A stretch of 64,000 nucleotides of DNA from Neonectria sp. B-13 (GCA_002682825.1 NOKP01000002.1:4260309-4324308), one strand, 5' to 3'; counted from the first letter of the stretch, positions 1-16,316 are shown. The notes: a model not told the origin generated them from the letters alone. Translations and numbers: made by a program.

Positions 1-36
<36 letters not shown>
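1..36. repeat. 36-base poly-G run at window start
   Basis: The window opens with 36 consecutive G. A second pure G run (19 bases) follows the N gap at 17685-17784. A homopolymer in this position is more likely an assembly or base-calling artefact at a contig edge than biology, although only the second run can be seen next to a gap. Confidence 0.8.
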
Positions 37-37
<1 letters not shown>

Positions 38-1711
38 GATGTAGCGACTTAACCACCCTGACGACAAACTTTCTCGATCTGCTACCAGGATGCCGCTGTT
101 GAGATAGATGGGCGGGCCACGGATGGGGCAGCGGCGTCTCTCGGGGGGTGACAGTGGAGGACGGGAACAAAGGGGGGGGGCGTGGTGATAATGCCAGGGA
201 TATATGGATAGCTGAGGTAGGGATGGTGTGGTAGGGATGGTGGTGGGGATAGGGGCGTGGGTGTCAAGTCAAGGTGGTGATGGCTAAGACGCAACAAGAT
301 GCAAGCCAGTCAGGGCACGTACCTGTTTGACTCTATTGGACTGCGTGCGGCTTGCTTGTTGGGTGAGTGACAAGCTGAGTGGGCTTGTTCGTGGGTGGCA
401 GTTGGGTGGTTGGTGTGGGCACGTTCGCCGGATGCGATGCTCTCCGCTGTGGTTGACGACCCATCATCATCTCGCATCCAGCTCCCTCGGCCCAGTGTCT
501 CTCTCTGCCCTGTTTCCACCCAGTCGGGGCCACCTCCCATCGACGGACGATTGCCCCAGGCCCGCCAGGCGGCTCGCTGCCCCGGATGCAGTGAGACTAG
601 TGTGACGACAAGCCAGTAGGCAAGGCAAAGGCCAGGCCAGAGAAGTACAGCGCCGCACGCACAGTGAGACGGAGAAAGAGAGAGGGCCCAAGGAGGCCCA
701 TAGTCAGTCAACCTGCACGTTCAGAAATACGACCAGGCGGCCTTCGGGTCCCCAGCTCAGGCGGACGAGGAAGAGGACGAGGAGACCGAATGGAGAAGAC
801 GATGGCGGAGAGGAGGCAGTGTCCCCAAGCCATGATCAACCTGCGTGGGCAGCTGTTCCACGGGATCGTACTGGTTGAAGGATTGAGAGTGACTGGCCAG
901 GTGTCTCAACGCTTGTCTTTGGACGGACGGCAACCTCAGTTGCCCGCCAACTGTCGGTTGTCCATCCATCGCCCCTCGCCCTTCCTTCGTCCCTCGTCCT
1001 CCTCAACTTGGGTCATGTCGAGCTGCGTCTGGGGTGTGGGTGGGTCTTGACTCTCGCACGAGTGAACCACCGTCCTCGAATCCGGAGCCCTTGGCCATCA
1101 TCGTGGTGGAATGGCATATTGTTGTCCTTCGGTCCATCATGGCCGGACCTTGCCGTCAACCAAGCCACCAGAGGACGCCGCAAGCTGCCATCCCAAGCCT
1201 CAAGCCTCTCTGGCTGCTCTCGTCGACTCCGGGTCGCTTTGGGCAATGAATACCCAAACAGAGTTTGATTTGGCCTCGTTTGCGGCCTCGTTTGCAACGC
1301 CGCCCACCCTCTCTCTTGCTCGATCCGTCCACACTTCTGGTTGTCGGTCCATCCGTCGGCCTACGGACGGGCGAACAAGACCCGACAGAGTCCAGCCGCA
1401 AGCAAAATGTCGAATACATTGCAATACAAACACCAATGCCGAAGCCGCAGCCGCAGCCGTCGCAATTGACTCTTCCCTGGCGTCGAGTTTCGACCGCCAG
1501 CCAGAGTCTAGAGCATGTGCTAGGAAAGAGAGACGAGTCGGTGCGTGTGTGAATATCAGCTAAATCACGGACAGGGCGGGTGCGCATCCGCGTGGAGGTC
1601 TGGAGGAGCTGTTTGCACGCGCCAGCGTCGCCGCCGTTGCAAGCCCGCAATCGCTGTCACCGTCTCCATCGCCGTCAGCGTCAACGCCATCGCGCAGCAA
1701 AGGGGCTAGCT

Positions 1712-1742
1712 GGGGTCTGGGGCCGGGGGCCGGGGGCCGGGG
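1712..1742 (+). other. G-quadruplex motif
   Basis: Five G tracts of 4, 4, 5, 5 and 4 bases are separated by loops of TCT, CC, CC and CC. This satisfies the canonical four-tract G4 pattern with very short loops, which predicts a stable parallel quadruplex. It lies in the gene-poor left part of the window; no function is claimed. Confidence 0.7.
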
Positions 1743-2825
1743 TCTGAGCCAGGGCGATCATCGACAACGGGTGGCTGCTGGCCTGAGCCACCTGGTTGGA
1801 ATCGCCGTGCCCTTCGTCGGATCGGTGAAGGCGCTTCCGCTTCCGCTTTGATACAGTAGAGTATCTAGTTACTGGCAGTACGGCACAGTACCGCATACGG
1901 GTAGCACTGGAATACAGCACGTAGGTACTCGGTACTGGGTACCGACTACGGCGCAGTACCTACTTACTACCTAAGTAGGTAGAAAGGTCTAGGTTGGTGG
2001 AACGGCGAACTACGTAGTCTTGCTGTTGCGACACTACTAAGGTGCTCTGGGGGGAACCTGTCCCAGAGGTAATGGAATGCTTACGGAAACGAGTGCTAAT
2101 GACACAAGACCAACGGCATCGGCTCGGTGTTCGTTTTTGAGCCTGCCTCGGGCCTTAGCTGGCGAACTAAGTAAGTAGGTACCCAGCGAGCCTGAGGCAA
2201 ATGGCACTCCTGACTCCTTGGGTACCAATCACCTTGGTAACCCCGTTAGACCACCTCATTGAGGCCCTGCTGGGGGACCAAACAACCTTACTTACGAAGT
2301 GCAACTGCAGAGCTTGGGGAAGAGCCACAGTAAAACAACAAGACTGAGCCGCCGATGCCTCATCTGGCTCATGCCCATGAGTGGCACCACACCACGTACG
2401 TGCCGTTAGCCCACGTACTAGAATTTAACGTGTACAGCGGCGGGTTCAGGTTCTCCAGAGGCATGGATGGTACGGTAACCGGAAGAGACCGACATCTTCA
2501 GATGCAACCCAACTACAAGCAAGCACATAGCGTTTCAACGAAACACATGTACGAATAGTGTGGGCGAATCGCCATCAACAACACGGAAAATTGCCCGACA
2601 TGCAACACAAGGACGCGCCCTTTCTACCCACGGCCTCTCCAACACTCACGCCAGCGTCAACGTCGAGGTCCAACACCCAGGTACGTCCAACGAAGCCTAC
2701 GTCCAACGTCCACTCCCAATGCCCGGCACCTACATAGTATGTAGGCTAATGCCTGCGCACAAAGCACAAGCACACACAAGTTGTCGAACACACACGACAC
2801 ACCACCGCGGCACTACCCACGCCCC

Positions 2826-2855
2826 TCACTCACTCACTCACTCACTCACTCACTC
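2826..2855 (+). repeat. (CACT)n microsatellite
   Basis: Seven to eight uninterrupted CACT tetranucleotides. It is a simple sequence repeat in non-coding DNA and likely length-polymorphic between isolates. Confidence 0.85.
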
Positions 2856-3759
2856 TGTCTCGCAGGCTGGTTCGCTGGCGTATCGGCTTGCCCCCTTCAT
2901 TCTGCCTTTCTCACCGCGCGGCCACACACCCCCTCCCTGCCTGGCACAAGTCAGTCAGCTACAAGGATCGCCGGGCGACGAGATGGCGCTGCTGCCAATA
3001 GCGTGCATCTCCGCCCCGGCGGTAATGGAGCCTACCCGAGAGGCCCTCGGCCACTAAAAGCAAAAACCGTTGTGGCGTCAGGCTTCCCTCTGGCCCTAAA
3101 CCCTCCCGGGATAAGCCAAGCGAGCCGGGCAACGGTTTTTCAGCTCAGCTCAGCTCGCTGTGTCCGCTGTGACTCTGCTGGACCCTGCTGGACCCTGGCA
3201 CTGCGGACCAATCCCACGCCCGAGTCCCCTGCTTTCTTCATCAGCTGCCTGTCGCCGTTGACGCTGGGTCAAGTTACGTCTAGCTCTCCTGTCTCCTGGG
3301 GGCCCTCACGACTGCGGGTACTTGGCAATCAACCTATGGTTCGTGTAGACAATAATGCGTACGAATTAAATACATCAATGGAGCCAAGACCCATGCGGTT
3401 CTAAAGGTATCGACGAGACAAAAGCGACGAGAGCGACAATCGTTACACTTCAAACTCCCGACCTGGCGTGCTGTTTAGCCGTGCAGGTATTTCTATCCAC
3501 CCGCTCTAAATGGACTGACCAACGGGGCAATCGTGAAGCAAGCAATGGACTAAGGAAACCATTCATCCCATCCCACCCAAACCCGAATTCACATCCCAAG
3601 CCACAAGGATCAAATAACTCCCTTCCTTCGTAGCCCTAGCCCGGGGCTTGTGTGTCGTCCACCTACAATCCATCTGGAGTGCCGTGCGTAAGACCCGTGA
3701 ACTTGACCGGCTCTCTCAACCTCCATGTGTTTGTTCGCATCTAAACCTCGCCTCGGTTC

Positions 3760-6700
3760 TCATAGGCAGATGTCTCCGCTCTCTCCCACGACCCAGCGTC
3801 GCCACGCCTCCTCGTACGCCGTTTCCACATCATGAACCCACCGACGAGTATCGAAGAGTCCACAGTCCCACTTCCCGTCCCAGAGCAGCTTGCGCATCTC
3901 GGCCAATCGACCATTCCCCTCTCCATAGCCACTGTCCGTTAAGCTGTAACTGAGCCCGCCAGCCAGTCGGACAGCCCGCTGTTCATATTCTGCCTCGCTT
4001 CCAGCAATTAGTTCTGTGGCCATCTGCCGGCCCTCAGCCGACTTGGGCAAGGCCCCCTTCAGGATGGACGCCGCCATTCGGGAGCACATCTTGTAAGGGT
4101 AGCGCGGGAGCGTGAGTAGGGGTGTGCTCGACCACAGCACGTCTGCAGCCGTCGTGTGCGCGTTGCATTCGGGCGTGTCGAGAAAGAGATCACACACCCG
4201 AGCACGCGAGATATGCTGACTCTTCGGCGCAACGTCCGTGAAGATGATACGGCTAGCAACTTCCGCTCCTGCCCATGCCTTGGCAGTGCGCCGTAAATTC
4301 AGTTCGCCGAGTTCTGGAAATCGTAGAAGCCAGAGGATAGCCTTTGGTAGCTGGGCCAATATCCGCAGCCAAGATCGGAAAGTGGTAGGTTCAATCTAGG
4401 TACAGTTAGCCGCATGCCAGAATATTCTTTCGCTCAATCGCACGTACCTTGTATAATTGATTGAAGTTTCCTAAAATGACGACGTCGTGGGGAAGGGTTG
4501 GGAATAGCTCTTTGCGCATATTCCATCGACGCTGTTGCTCCCCTTCCCATGTGACTTGCCGCTCACCCGGGTCGCAGGATTGGGCATGATCACAACAGAA
4601 GAATGTATCGCGGCAGAAAATAATGTTCTCCGAGTACATCCAACCGTCCCCATCGCCCTCAGTTTCATCGAGGAAGACATCCTCAACCCCAACGTTGGCA
4701 CGCCAAGGGCGAAGTGTCCCAGGTGGAATCGCTGTACTGTCTGCGAGGATGTAATCACACCACTCAGCGCCCAGGGTTCCTGCGAATCCCATGAAGGACA
4801 TCTGCACCGGGGCAGGGCGGGCCGCAAAAACTTCGTTACGGGCTCCTCTTGTATAGCCATTGAGGTTGATCAAGATGTGGATCTCATCTCGAACGATTTG
4901 CTCCACCAACTTCTCCGAAGGCCAGTTACTTACATCTCGAAATACTGGAGCTTGACGTTCGATCTGCTGACGATGAACTGACCTGTCACTTCCTGTTGTA
5001 GCATAGCAAAAGGCCCGAGTCCGTCGAGGGTCGTGGAAACCAAAAACGGATTGCATCCTGGCATCTTAATTAGTTTCTGCAACATCGAGTTCTCACTGAA
5101 GTAATGGGATCCTACAGGTGTGCTAGCGGATGGTTGTTGAAATCCGATGACACGTAGCCCACATTCAATTGAGGTTTGGGGGGTGGAGGTGGTGGGTAGA
5201 CTGTGGCCGGTATCCAAGGCAATCGGAGAGTCGAGCACGATATTCGGATCGCATTTCGTTGCGAGATAACCCGGATGTCTCTGGCCGTGAGAGGACACGT
5301 GAATGTATGGAACGGGAGGACAGTTGGAGCCGACGGAACAGTGAGATTGGGAGGCAATCGCAGTCGAGGATACTGTGAGGCTGGCTTGGACCGGGAAGCA
5401 CACCGATCGCGGTACCATTTCCATTGCATTGCCCGAGTGGCACGTTCCACCAGGCGTACGAGACGAGAGCCTTCCCATGGCTTGCCAGCCCAGTCGCGTA
5501 GGGCTTCCTCGGGTTGGAAAGAGCTTCTTGATAGATTCCGAACGTGTCTGGCCAGGGCAAGGATGGTGCCGTCCTCGAGAATGCCCCGTCCCCATTGGGA
5601 TGCCTCATACAGTTGTTTACCAATGATGTGAACAACCCGGCTAGTCAAACCGCTTTCGTGTCCCAAAGAGCGGGCATCAACAAGAAGCCCTCTGTCATCA
5701 ACGTGCCAGCGGTCATAATTTCCTGATTGAAGTATGACCCCACCACGACCTCTCCAGTCACAGACAGAATTCAAGGCTGTTGACAGGCCGCAAACAGCCT
5801 CGGCAAAGTCGGGATTGGAGCTCACAGCTCGTTTGTAGTACATAATGGCGTCGCTCACACGGCCTCTGTCTTTGACTGCGTTGGCTAGGTTTGTTAGAGC
5901 AATGTCGAAGGTACCATCGCACGACACGGCCTGTTCATACATCTGGATTGCCAGATCCAGTTGGCCAATGTCCTTCAGTAGACTCCCGAGGTTGGTATGG
6001 AGGTGAACGTGTTTAGGATCCAGGCGCAGTCCATAATGATAGTACGCCAGAGCCAAAGCCAGACCGCTTCCTGGGATGATTCCAGGAACGTTTGGCTGGG
6101 GAAACGTGTCGATGCGGGCGTTCTGGGAACTCGGAGTGGATTGCTGGACTCCCGCCAGAAGAATGCCCACGTTATTCGCTGTGGAGGGGCTTTCCTGAAG
6201 AGACAAGGAAAGATAGTAGAGGGCAAGAATATCTTCGACTCCTGAGGGACGCTGGACAACATCCGGAGCAGCATGTCCACTTGACAGGGCATCTTGGAAA
6301 ATCTTGGCTAGCGAGAGTAGAGAATTGCTAGTCGTTTGAACTGCAGCGCGCTTTGTAGCGCCCTCGGTCACATACCGGAGACCTGGGAGGTCCCCGGTGC
6401 CACCAAACACGAGATGGGCCGTATGTCGAGCTCTTTCGGGATGCAGTAACAAGGGTCGGAGGGGACGTGCAACCTGGCCAGGTTGAACCGAGCTGGACTC
6501 CGGGGGAGACAGGACTGTTTGGATTCGACGCACCAGGTCTTGTATACCGGTCATCTGACGGCCGACGCTAATCAACACCGCCTCTTCAAACGCGGCCGAG
6601 GCCCCGTTGACGTCCTTTAGGCTGTACAGCATCGTCCCCTTGGCGTGGATCAGTGCAAGAATTCGCCCATTTTCTTTGCCTGGTATAGCATAGCCGCTCG

Positions 6701-8569
6701 ATCCAAACCCTAGAGTATGTGCATCGTCTCGTTGAGGTGCAACCTCATGATGTTGCGCCTGCTGCAAGTCAGCAATTTGGAAACTGTGAGCTGTGGTAGT
6801 TCCAGGAATGTCCTCTTGAAGAGCGAGTCTGCCGGCTGCAAGCCGAACCGGGTGTGTAGTGCCAGGACGTGACAGTCTCAATGCTTGCTGCACGTAGCTG
6901 ATGATGTCGACAGCTTCCTTACTGCGATGCTTGTACAATAGGCCGACGAGATGTTCGGCTGCTTCCAAATAGCTAGGCCGCACCTTCACGGCTCTGATCC
7001 AATGCTGTTCGGCCTCATCTTGGCGGTTGAGACAGTACAATGTGGCAGCCATGTTTGTGATTGCCTCGACGTGACTGCGAAAGAGTCAGACACCATGGAA
7101 CAGCCACTTGACAGTTCACTTGGGACAAGTCTTTACCTCGAGTCAATGGTGATGATTCTCGAGAACCATTCCAATGCCTCTTCATATTGTTCCATTCCAT
7201 AATGGAGACATCCTCCGAGTAGGATTCCATCGATCCAATTCCATCCACTCTGTTCGCAGAGGCTATTCAGCATTTCGAGCGAAGACTTCGCCATGGCAAA
7301 GGTCGACATTTTGCCACCAGAAAAAGAATAGTTAAATGATCCTATAGGATGTGTCGCTGGGTAGTTTCCGGGGTGGTAGTTCCGCATGCGATCTCTCTCC
7401 AAAAACCCCGTATGGACGCCCCTGCCTCCGGTTTCCAACATCTTCAAAGCGGGCCGAGGGGGCTTGGGATATACCAGCAATTTTGGGGTTGTACTGAGAC
7501 CTGAGTTGGCCTTGCTAGGCTGTAGTCTTCTTGATGTTTGGAGGTACGCGAGAAGATCCATGTAGGTCCTGTGCGCCTGTGATAACACCTTTTCACGAAA
7601 CCCATGTTGACCCCCAAAGCCAGCAGATTGCGAATGAAGTTGGGTGCCCCCAAAATCGAGTCCTGAATTCTCAACGTTGGTGTGTGGAGGGCGTGCAAAG
7701 TTGAATGAGACTTCCTGTTCGAGGGAGCCATTGAAAGACTGGCGGAGCACGTATTCTGGCATAGTTTTATAGATATCGGGCCTGAATTCCTGCTGCTGGG
7801 TCGGTCTCGAGGCACTGCTTGGCTGGACGGGGTTTCCATGAGTCCAAGGTGAAGAGGTCGCATGTATCGGTATCTGGCCGAGTGGCCAGGCGTCATTCAT
7901 GGCCACTGGTGGTGGGCAAAAAGCGCGAACGTTGTATTCGTTAGCTCTCAGGAGCGGTTGGTTGGCGCTGGGGAACATCCCGGACGCATCGAGATAGGCA
8001 ACAGGTTGATGCTGTCGTCCAAGGGGAAGAAGAGCCTGGGGTTGGGTTTGGAAGGTGCCCGGATATCTTGACATGTCTCCGGGGTATGGCCAGGGTGTAG
8101 GACCCATATGTATATGCCTGCCATCACCATCGACGCCGAGGTTGCTCGGAGATGAAACCTGGTGATGATCCGTGGCCAGGTTGTGACTACGGATTGGTAG
8201 TGCCGGCGGGGCTGTCGGAGGAAATACGGTCGATGTCACAGACCTAGGCAAAGCGAGATGTTTGAAAGGTGGCGGGCCGTGGGAGAGAGGGGTGGGTGAT
8301 CCATCGTAGCCAGCATCAATGGTACCGTTTGGAGTCTTCCTGCGGAGATGGTACTCGGGATGTGACCGATACAGTGAGCTTGCAGGCGCTGAGGGCCGTC
8401 GTTGTGGTTGAGAGGTGCGGATGGGAAACGATCGCTGGTACGTAAGAGCCCCGTTCCGAGGATGATGGTTGTTGAGGGAAGAAGAGGCATCGTTTGGGAA
8501 GGGGTTGAAGGCATCGAGGTTCGACGGCGCCGTCGCCGCATGAGGGGGCATCTGAAGGAGAGGCAACAT
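3760..8569 (-). CDS. TPR-containing O-GlcNAc transferase-type glycosyltransferase
   Basis: Four exons (8569-7137, 7074-5116, 5057-4448, 4395-3760) join to 1,545 codons with GT..AG introns of 62, 58 and 52 bp. The N-terminal third is disordered and rich in Pro, Ser and His. TPR-like repeats sit around residues 820-930 and the GT41/OGT catalytic region at about 1110-1540. Visible OGT landmarks are VGYVSSDFNNHPLAHL (region of the human catalytic-site His), NFNQLYKI (human Lys842 region) and CNAHTTAADVLW (UDP-binding HTT loop). The family moves GlcNAc, or fucose in SPY-type members, to Ser/Thr of nuclear and cytosolic proteins; the donor here is not known. The start is uncertain: the ATG at 8569 is the first in frame, but a possible upstream exon starting at 8670 with a roughly 50 bp intron ending TTTGCCTAG would add about 18 codons. 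Confidence 0.88.
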
Positions 8570-9849
8570 GACAACGGGGTATCTAGGCAAACAAATAACA
8601 AAAGCGGGGAATTCAAAGAGGACGACGCTGACAGATGATGGTCGTTCATGGCCTGTTGGTCAGAGATCATGGCTCGGGGTTCAGCGCGGGGAAATGAAGT
8701 CGCTGGTCGAGTCGCTGATCGAGTCGCTGACCGGCATTTGGGGCTGACTGCGCGGGCGAAGATCACGCCAACGACGAAACACCAGCAATAGCGCCGTGAG
8801 GAAATCTGCCCGTCTCAACCTGGAAGGCCGAATTTGATGAATGCAACAGAGGCAGGCAAGCACCAGGAGTCGCGGGGGAGGGGTGGTTCAAAGGGAGAAT
8901 CGGGATGATGGTCAGAGTGGAGCTCGAGTTGTGCATCAGAGGCGGGAGCTCGCCGCCATGAACTGGAAGTGGGATTCGTAGTCCAAGGTAGTACCTTAGG
9001 TCGATTAGTGGAGGTTGAAAGGTACGAGAGTAGGCCGACAATGATGGAGGTGGGCAAGGCTCCACCCAAGAGGGACGAGACCGCTGAGGTAAGTTGCCTG
9101 CCTGGGGGTGGGTGGCCGGGTGTACCTCAGGCCAGGGCACAGCCAACGCTCAGCCGCTTAGATGGTGCTTCGGCCAGTCAGCGCGTGTTTTGTTTGACGA
9201 AGCTATCACCCTCCGCCTCATGCGCAGCTCTCTCGCATCACTGGGCATGCGTCGCACCAAAAGAGCACAGGCAGGTACTGACAGCACAGTGCCTTATTTT
9301 GATTCAGCTGCAGGCAAGTGAGAGGAGCACGGGAGTCCTCAATCCCAAAGAAGCATGACAATTAAGCCTCGTTCCTTAACGAAGAATTATGCAATTATCA
9401 GCTGTGTCCTGTATGACATACAAGATTATTATTCTCATAAACATGCATCTTAAACGCGTCCAAAGATGATGCTTTCGCCTAACCCAACCATGTGCCGACC
9501 TCCAAGCGGTTCCCCGTTCATATATTCAACAATGCATGCATTCACAGTCACATAGTCAGGATATCTAAACATCGTCTCGAAGCGATGATAAGTGTAGGCG
9601 CCGTGTTGATGGACCTCGACATCCAATGGCCGGGATGCCGCGGTGAGTATAGGGCCAGGTTGCTCTTCCTTGCACAAAAATTGAAATAAACCACGGAGCA
9701 GTTTGGTAGATTTCAGAGTGTAGTCAAGGTCAGGTTTCATAGGTTTCATGTCACATGTCACACATCAATGCTCTTCATCTGCGTCGGAAGCACCTAAATT
9801 CGTGAGGGGCAGCATCTGGCTGTGTTTTTTTTAATCTAAGTGCCATCGC
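8570..9849. other. Intergenic: glycosyltransferase promoter and RPL12 3' flank
   Basis: About 1.3 kb. The left part is the pyrimidine-rich (on the minus strand) 5' region of the glycosyltransferase gene. A minus-strand open frame at 9450-9761 (about 100 codons, first true ATG a few codons in) has protein-like composition, but I recognise no family and see no supporting splice sites, so I do not call it a gene. The short stretch 9362-9440 is AT-richer. Confidence 0.5.
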
Positions 9850-10554
<705 letters not shown>

Positions 10555-11123
10555 TTGATGTGTATGGGATTGGCAGAGGCTCGTGGTTTGCGTGCCGGAG
10601 TTTGGAAGAGATGAGGTTGGGAAAGGGAAGGAAAAGAAGTTTGGCGAAAGAAATAAAAATGAAAGATGTGTGCCCCACCAATCTGCCCTAAAGGCCAAGT
10701 CTGCAAGGAAGGTGGAGACATTCGTGCCTCAGGCAAACACTTAGCACGTGACCGCCACTTTTGCTTGCACCAACATCCACGAGAAGAGACGGCAGTTGGA
10801 TGCTATTAGTATAGAGAAAAGTTGCCCAAGTCTATTGGTCTACCTACCTGCATGAAGCGCTCACAAGACCTTGCCAGAATGATGCACTAGCGTTAGCAGG
10901 ATAGTTTGCGTATTTACCCCTGGGTGATCATCAATGGGCCGTATGGTCTGTAGCAACTTGTCGGGCATCTTGTCGTCCATCTTCTCAGGTCAAGAAACGT
11001 ATGTTGCTGAAGTTCACCTTGTCACAAGCACGACTAAGAATAGGCGAGGCTTTACTCCTGGGCCTTCGAAAGATTAAGATTGAGAACCGTTCTTGACCAT
11101 GCACCCCGACTGATCACACATAC
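10555..11123. other. Intergenic: RPL12 promoter and SEC23 3' flank
   Basis: About 570 bp between two genes that both run leftward. It holds the RPL12 promoter with a CACGTGAC motif at 10745-10752 and the SEC23 3' UTR. No other coding or RNA gene is visible. Confidence 0.6.
10745..10752. promoter_or_regulatory. CACGTGAC (Cbf1-type E-box) upstream of RPL12
   Basis: The octamer CACGTGAC (TCACGTG core on the other strand) lies about 190 bp upstream of the RPL12 start codon. Cbf1-type bHLH factors bind this core, and in several ascomycetes Cbf1/Tbf1 sites replace the Rap1 control of ribosomal protein genes known from budding yeast. A function here is inferred from motif and position only. Confidence 0.4.
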
Positions 11124-14204
<3,081 letters not shown>

Positions 14205-14732
14205 CCCTATTTTCCCTTTATTATTATTATTAATATAATATAGCTATAATGTCTTAAGGCAAGGAGCTTTTACTATAATTATAATCCTATATTTATAAGC
14301 TTTAAGAGCTTAACTATAAGCCTACTTAGATTAAAAAAGCCTATTCTAAAATATCTATTAATACAATTAAAATAACCCTTTAGTATAAAGCTTAATATAA
14401 TAATAATACAATCTAATCCTAGTCTAGCTAGCCTTAAGCAATTATAGAAAAGTAATACTATTATAAAAAGACTTTAGAATACTTAGTTAGAAGTCTTTAG
14501 AACTTTCTAATTAAATATTTACTAGAAAGTCCTATAGAGTTAAAAGACCTTATCTTTAAAGGACTTCTTATAGATTTCCTAAATATCTTTTAAGCTCTTT
14601 TTAATAAAAAAGATAAAAAGGAAAATAAGAAAGAAATTAGAAAGAAAGGAACTATATTTATAGTAATTTTAGCCTTAGTTAATATTATTTAATAGATTAA
14701 AATAATCCAGTAAATAATATATAATAGTTAAT

Positions 14733-14866
14733 TACTATTAAAACTACTATTTAAACTACTATTTCTACTTATCTATAATTGTATTAAATTATATATTTCC
14801 TTTGCTTAAGCTTAATAGAGGGATAGATCTTTGGATTTTAAACCTAATTATTGACTTTTGCCCCCT
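14733..14866. repeat. Direct repeat copy 1 (about 134 bp)
   Basis: Begins near TACTATTAAAACTACTATTT and ends at the GC-richer word TTTTGCCCCCT. The partner is at 15994-16128. The copies differ at scattered positions, mostly transitions, with one small length difference. Confidence 0.75.
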
Positions 14867-15756
14867 CTATCTACTAACACTAGGAATAACTATTAGGCTT
14901 CTAACTCCCTCTACTAAATCCCTTTATATAGCTTTATAGCTAATATTAAAAATAACTATAATAGGATTCTCTTACTTTTTAATATAGTTATTACTCCTTT
15001 AGTTATAAGTTAATTAGTATAATATTACTTATTAGCTATATAACTTATAAGATATAGTTATTATACTTTAGACTATTAATAAACCTTTTCTCTATATTAA
15101 TAGTATTATTATTCCTTTTTAGCTTTAAAGTTAACTCTTTTAAAAAGACTTATTTTATTATAATTTATTAAGCTATTATTCTATTAAGTTAGATTCTATC
15201 TTATAGTAGAATATAATAATTAAAGATTATTAATTAAACTAATTTCTTAGCTTTAAAGTATTAATTAGTTTTAATCTTTCTTATATCTTATAAGTTAGAC
15301 TTTTAAATTATAATTTATAGCTTAGAAATAAGACTTAAATTTACTTAAAATAGATTATATAGATTATATAAAAGCCTATAAGTATAGCTTAATAAGAGCT
15401 TATTAGACTATAATATAATTTAAAAGGAAATAGTTATTTTATATAATTAATTATATAATTTTTATATTATATAAAAGGTTAAATAGAATATAAAAGAATA
15501 ACTTAAAAAGTATAAAGATTAATTAAGCTTTTATCCTAAGGGATTTTAGCCTTTTCTAAGATTTAACTTTCTAAGGTCTAACTTTTCTAAGATCTAGCTT
15601 TTCTAACTAATTAAGGTAATAAAACTTATACCTTAACTTTATAATAGAAACTTTTATCTCCTTAAGTTATTATTATCTTAGGCTTAAGTATTAAGCTTAT
15701 TATACTATTATTTTTTCTATCTTTATTTATACTATTTAATCTTTAGCTTCTTCTTT

Positions 15757-15986
15757 AGGTATATATTACTAAGGACTATTATATTTAAATAATAACTTAT
15801 ATAAATTATACTATTAAATTTAAAGCTCTTTAAAGTAATATATATATAAATAATAGTTTAATAGATATATTAATATAATTAATTCCTTATTTGTCTTATT
15901 TAATAGAACTTAGTTATATTTAAAAAAAAAGATTAAGAATTAAGATTAGTTTATTTAAATATAATAGTCCTTAGTAGTATATATCT
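15757..15986. repeat. Inverted-repeat (snap-back) element
   Basis: A 36-base arm at 15757-15792 is the reverse complement of 15951-15986 with two mismatches, both transitions. About 160 bp of AT-rich DNA lies between the arms. This is the layout of a MITE-like or foldback element, or of two inverted copies of one repeat end. Confidence 0.6.
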
Positions 15987-15993
15987 AGAGAAG

Positions 15994-16128
15994 TACTATT
16001 AAAACTACTATTTAGACTATTATTTCTACTTATTTATAATTATACTAAATTATATATTTCCTTTGCTTAAGCTTAATAGGAGGATAGATCTTTAGATTTT
16101 AAATCTAATTATTAACTTTTGCCCCCTT
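15994..16128. repeat. Direct repeat copy 2 (about 135 bp)
   Basis: Partner of 14733-14866, in the same orientation about 1.26 kb apart. It again ends in TTTTGCCCCCT, a rare GC-containing word in this block. Confidence 0.75.
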
Positions 16129-16316
16129 CAGTTATATAAGAGCCTATATATATAGCTTAGTAAAAGCTTACTAAGCTATAGTATAATTTGAATGATAGTT
16201 ATCTTATGCAATTAATAGTATAGTTATTATATTATATAGAAGGTTAGATAGAATATAAAAAGCCTAGAAAGCATAGAGATTAGCTAAGCTTTTATCCTAA
16301 GGGGTTTTAGCCTTTT

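Larger units (their letters stand above)
37..3759. other. Gene-poor region, no recognisable coding sequence
   Basis: About 3.7 kb without an open frame that resembles a known protein. Open frames exist on both strands (up to about 200 codons near 2.8-3.4 kb), but they are low-complexity, overlap one another and lack domain motifs. The stretch holds a G-quadruplex motif (1712-1742), a CACT microsatellite (2826-2855) and GGTACC/CTAAGTA-type motifs (1921-1981 and 2168-2183). It probably contains the 3' flank of the glycosyltransferase gene and upstream DNA of a gene beyond the left edge. Confidence 0.5.

Noticed and set aside
2560..3404. Overlapping plus-strand frames of 165 and 207 codons
   Set aside because: Low-complexity His/Thr/Ser-rich translation driven by the CACT repeat and neighbouring sequence.
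9450..9761. About 100-codon minus-strand frame between RPL12 and the glycosyltransferase gene
   Set aside because: No family, no promoter or intron evidence, and it lies in the likely RPL12 3' UTR.
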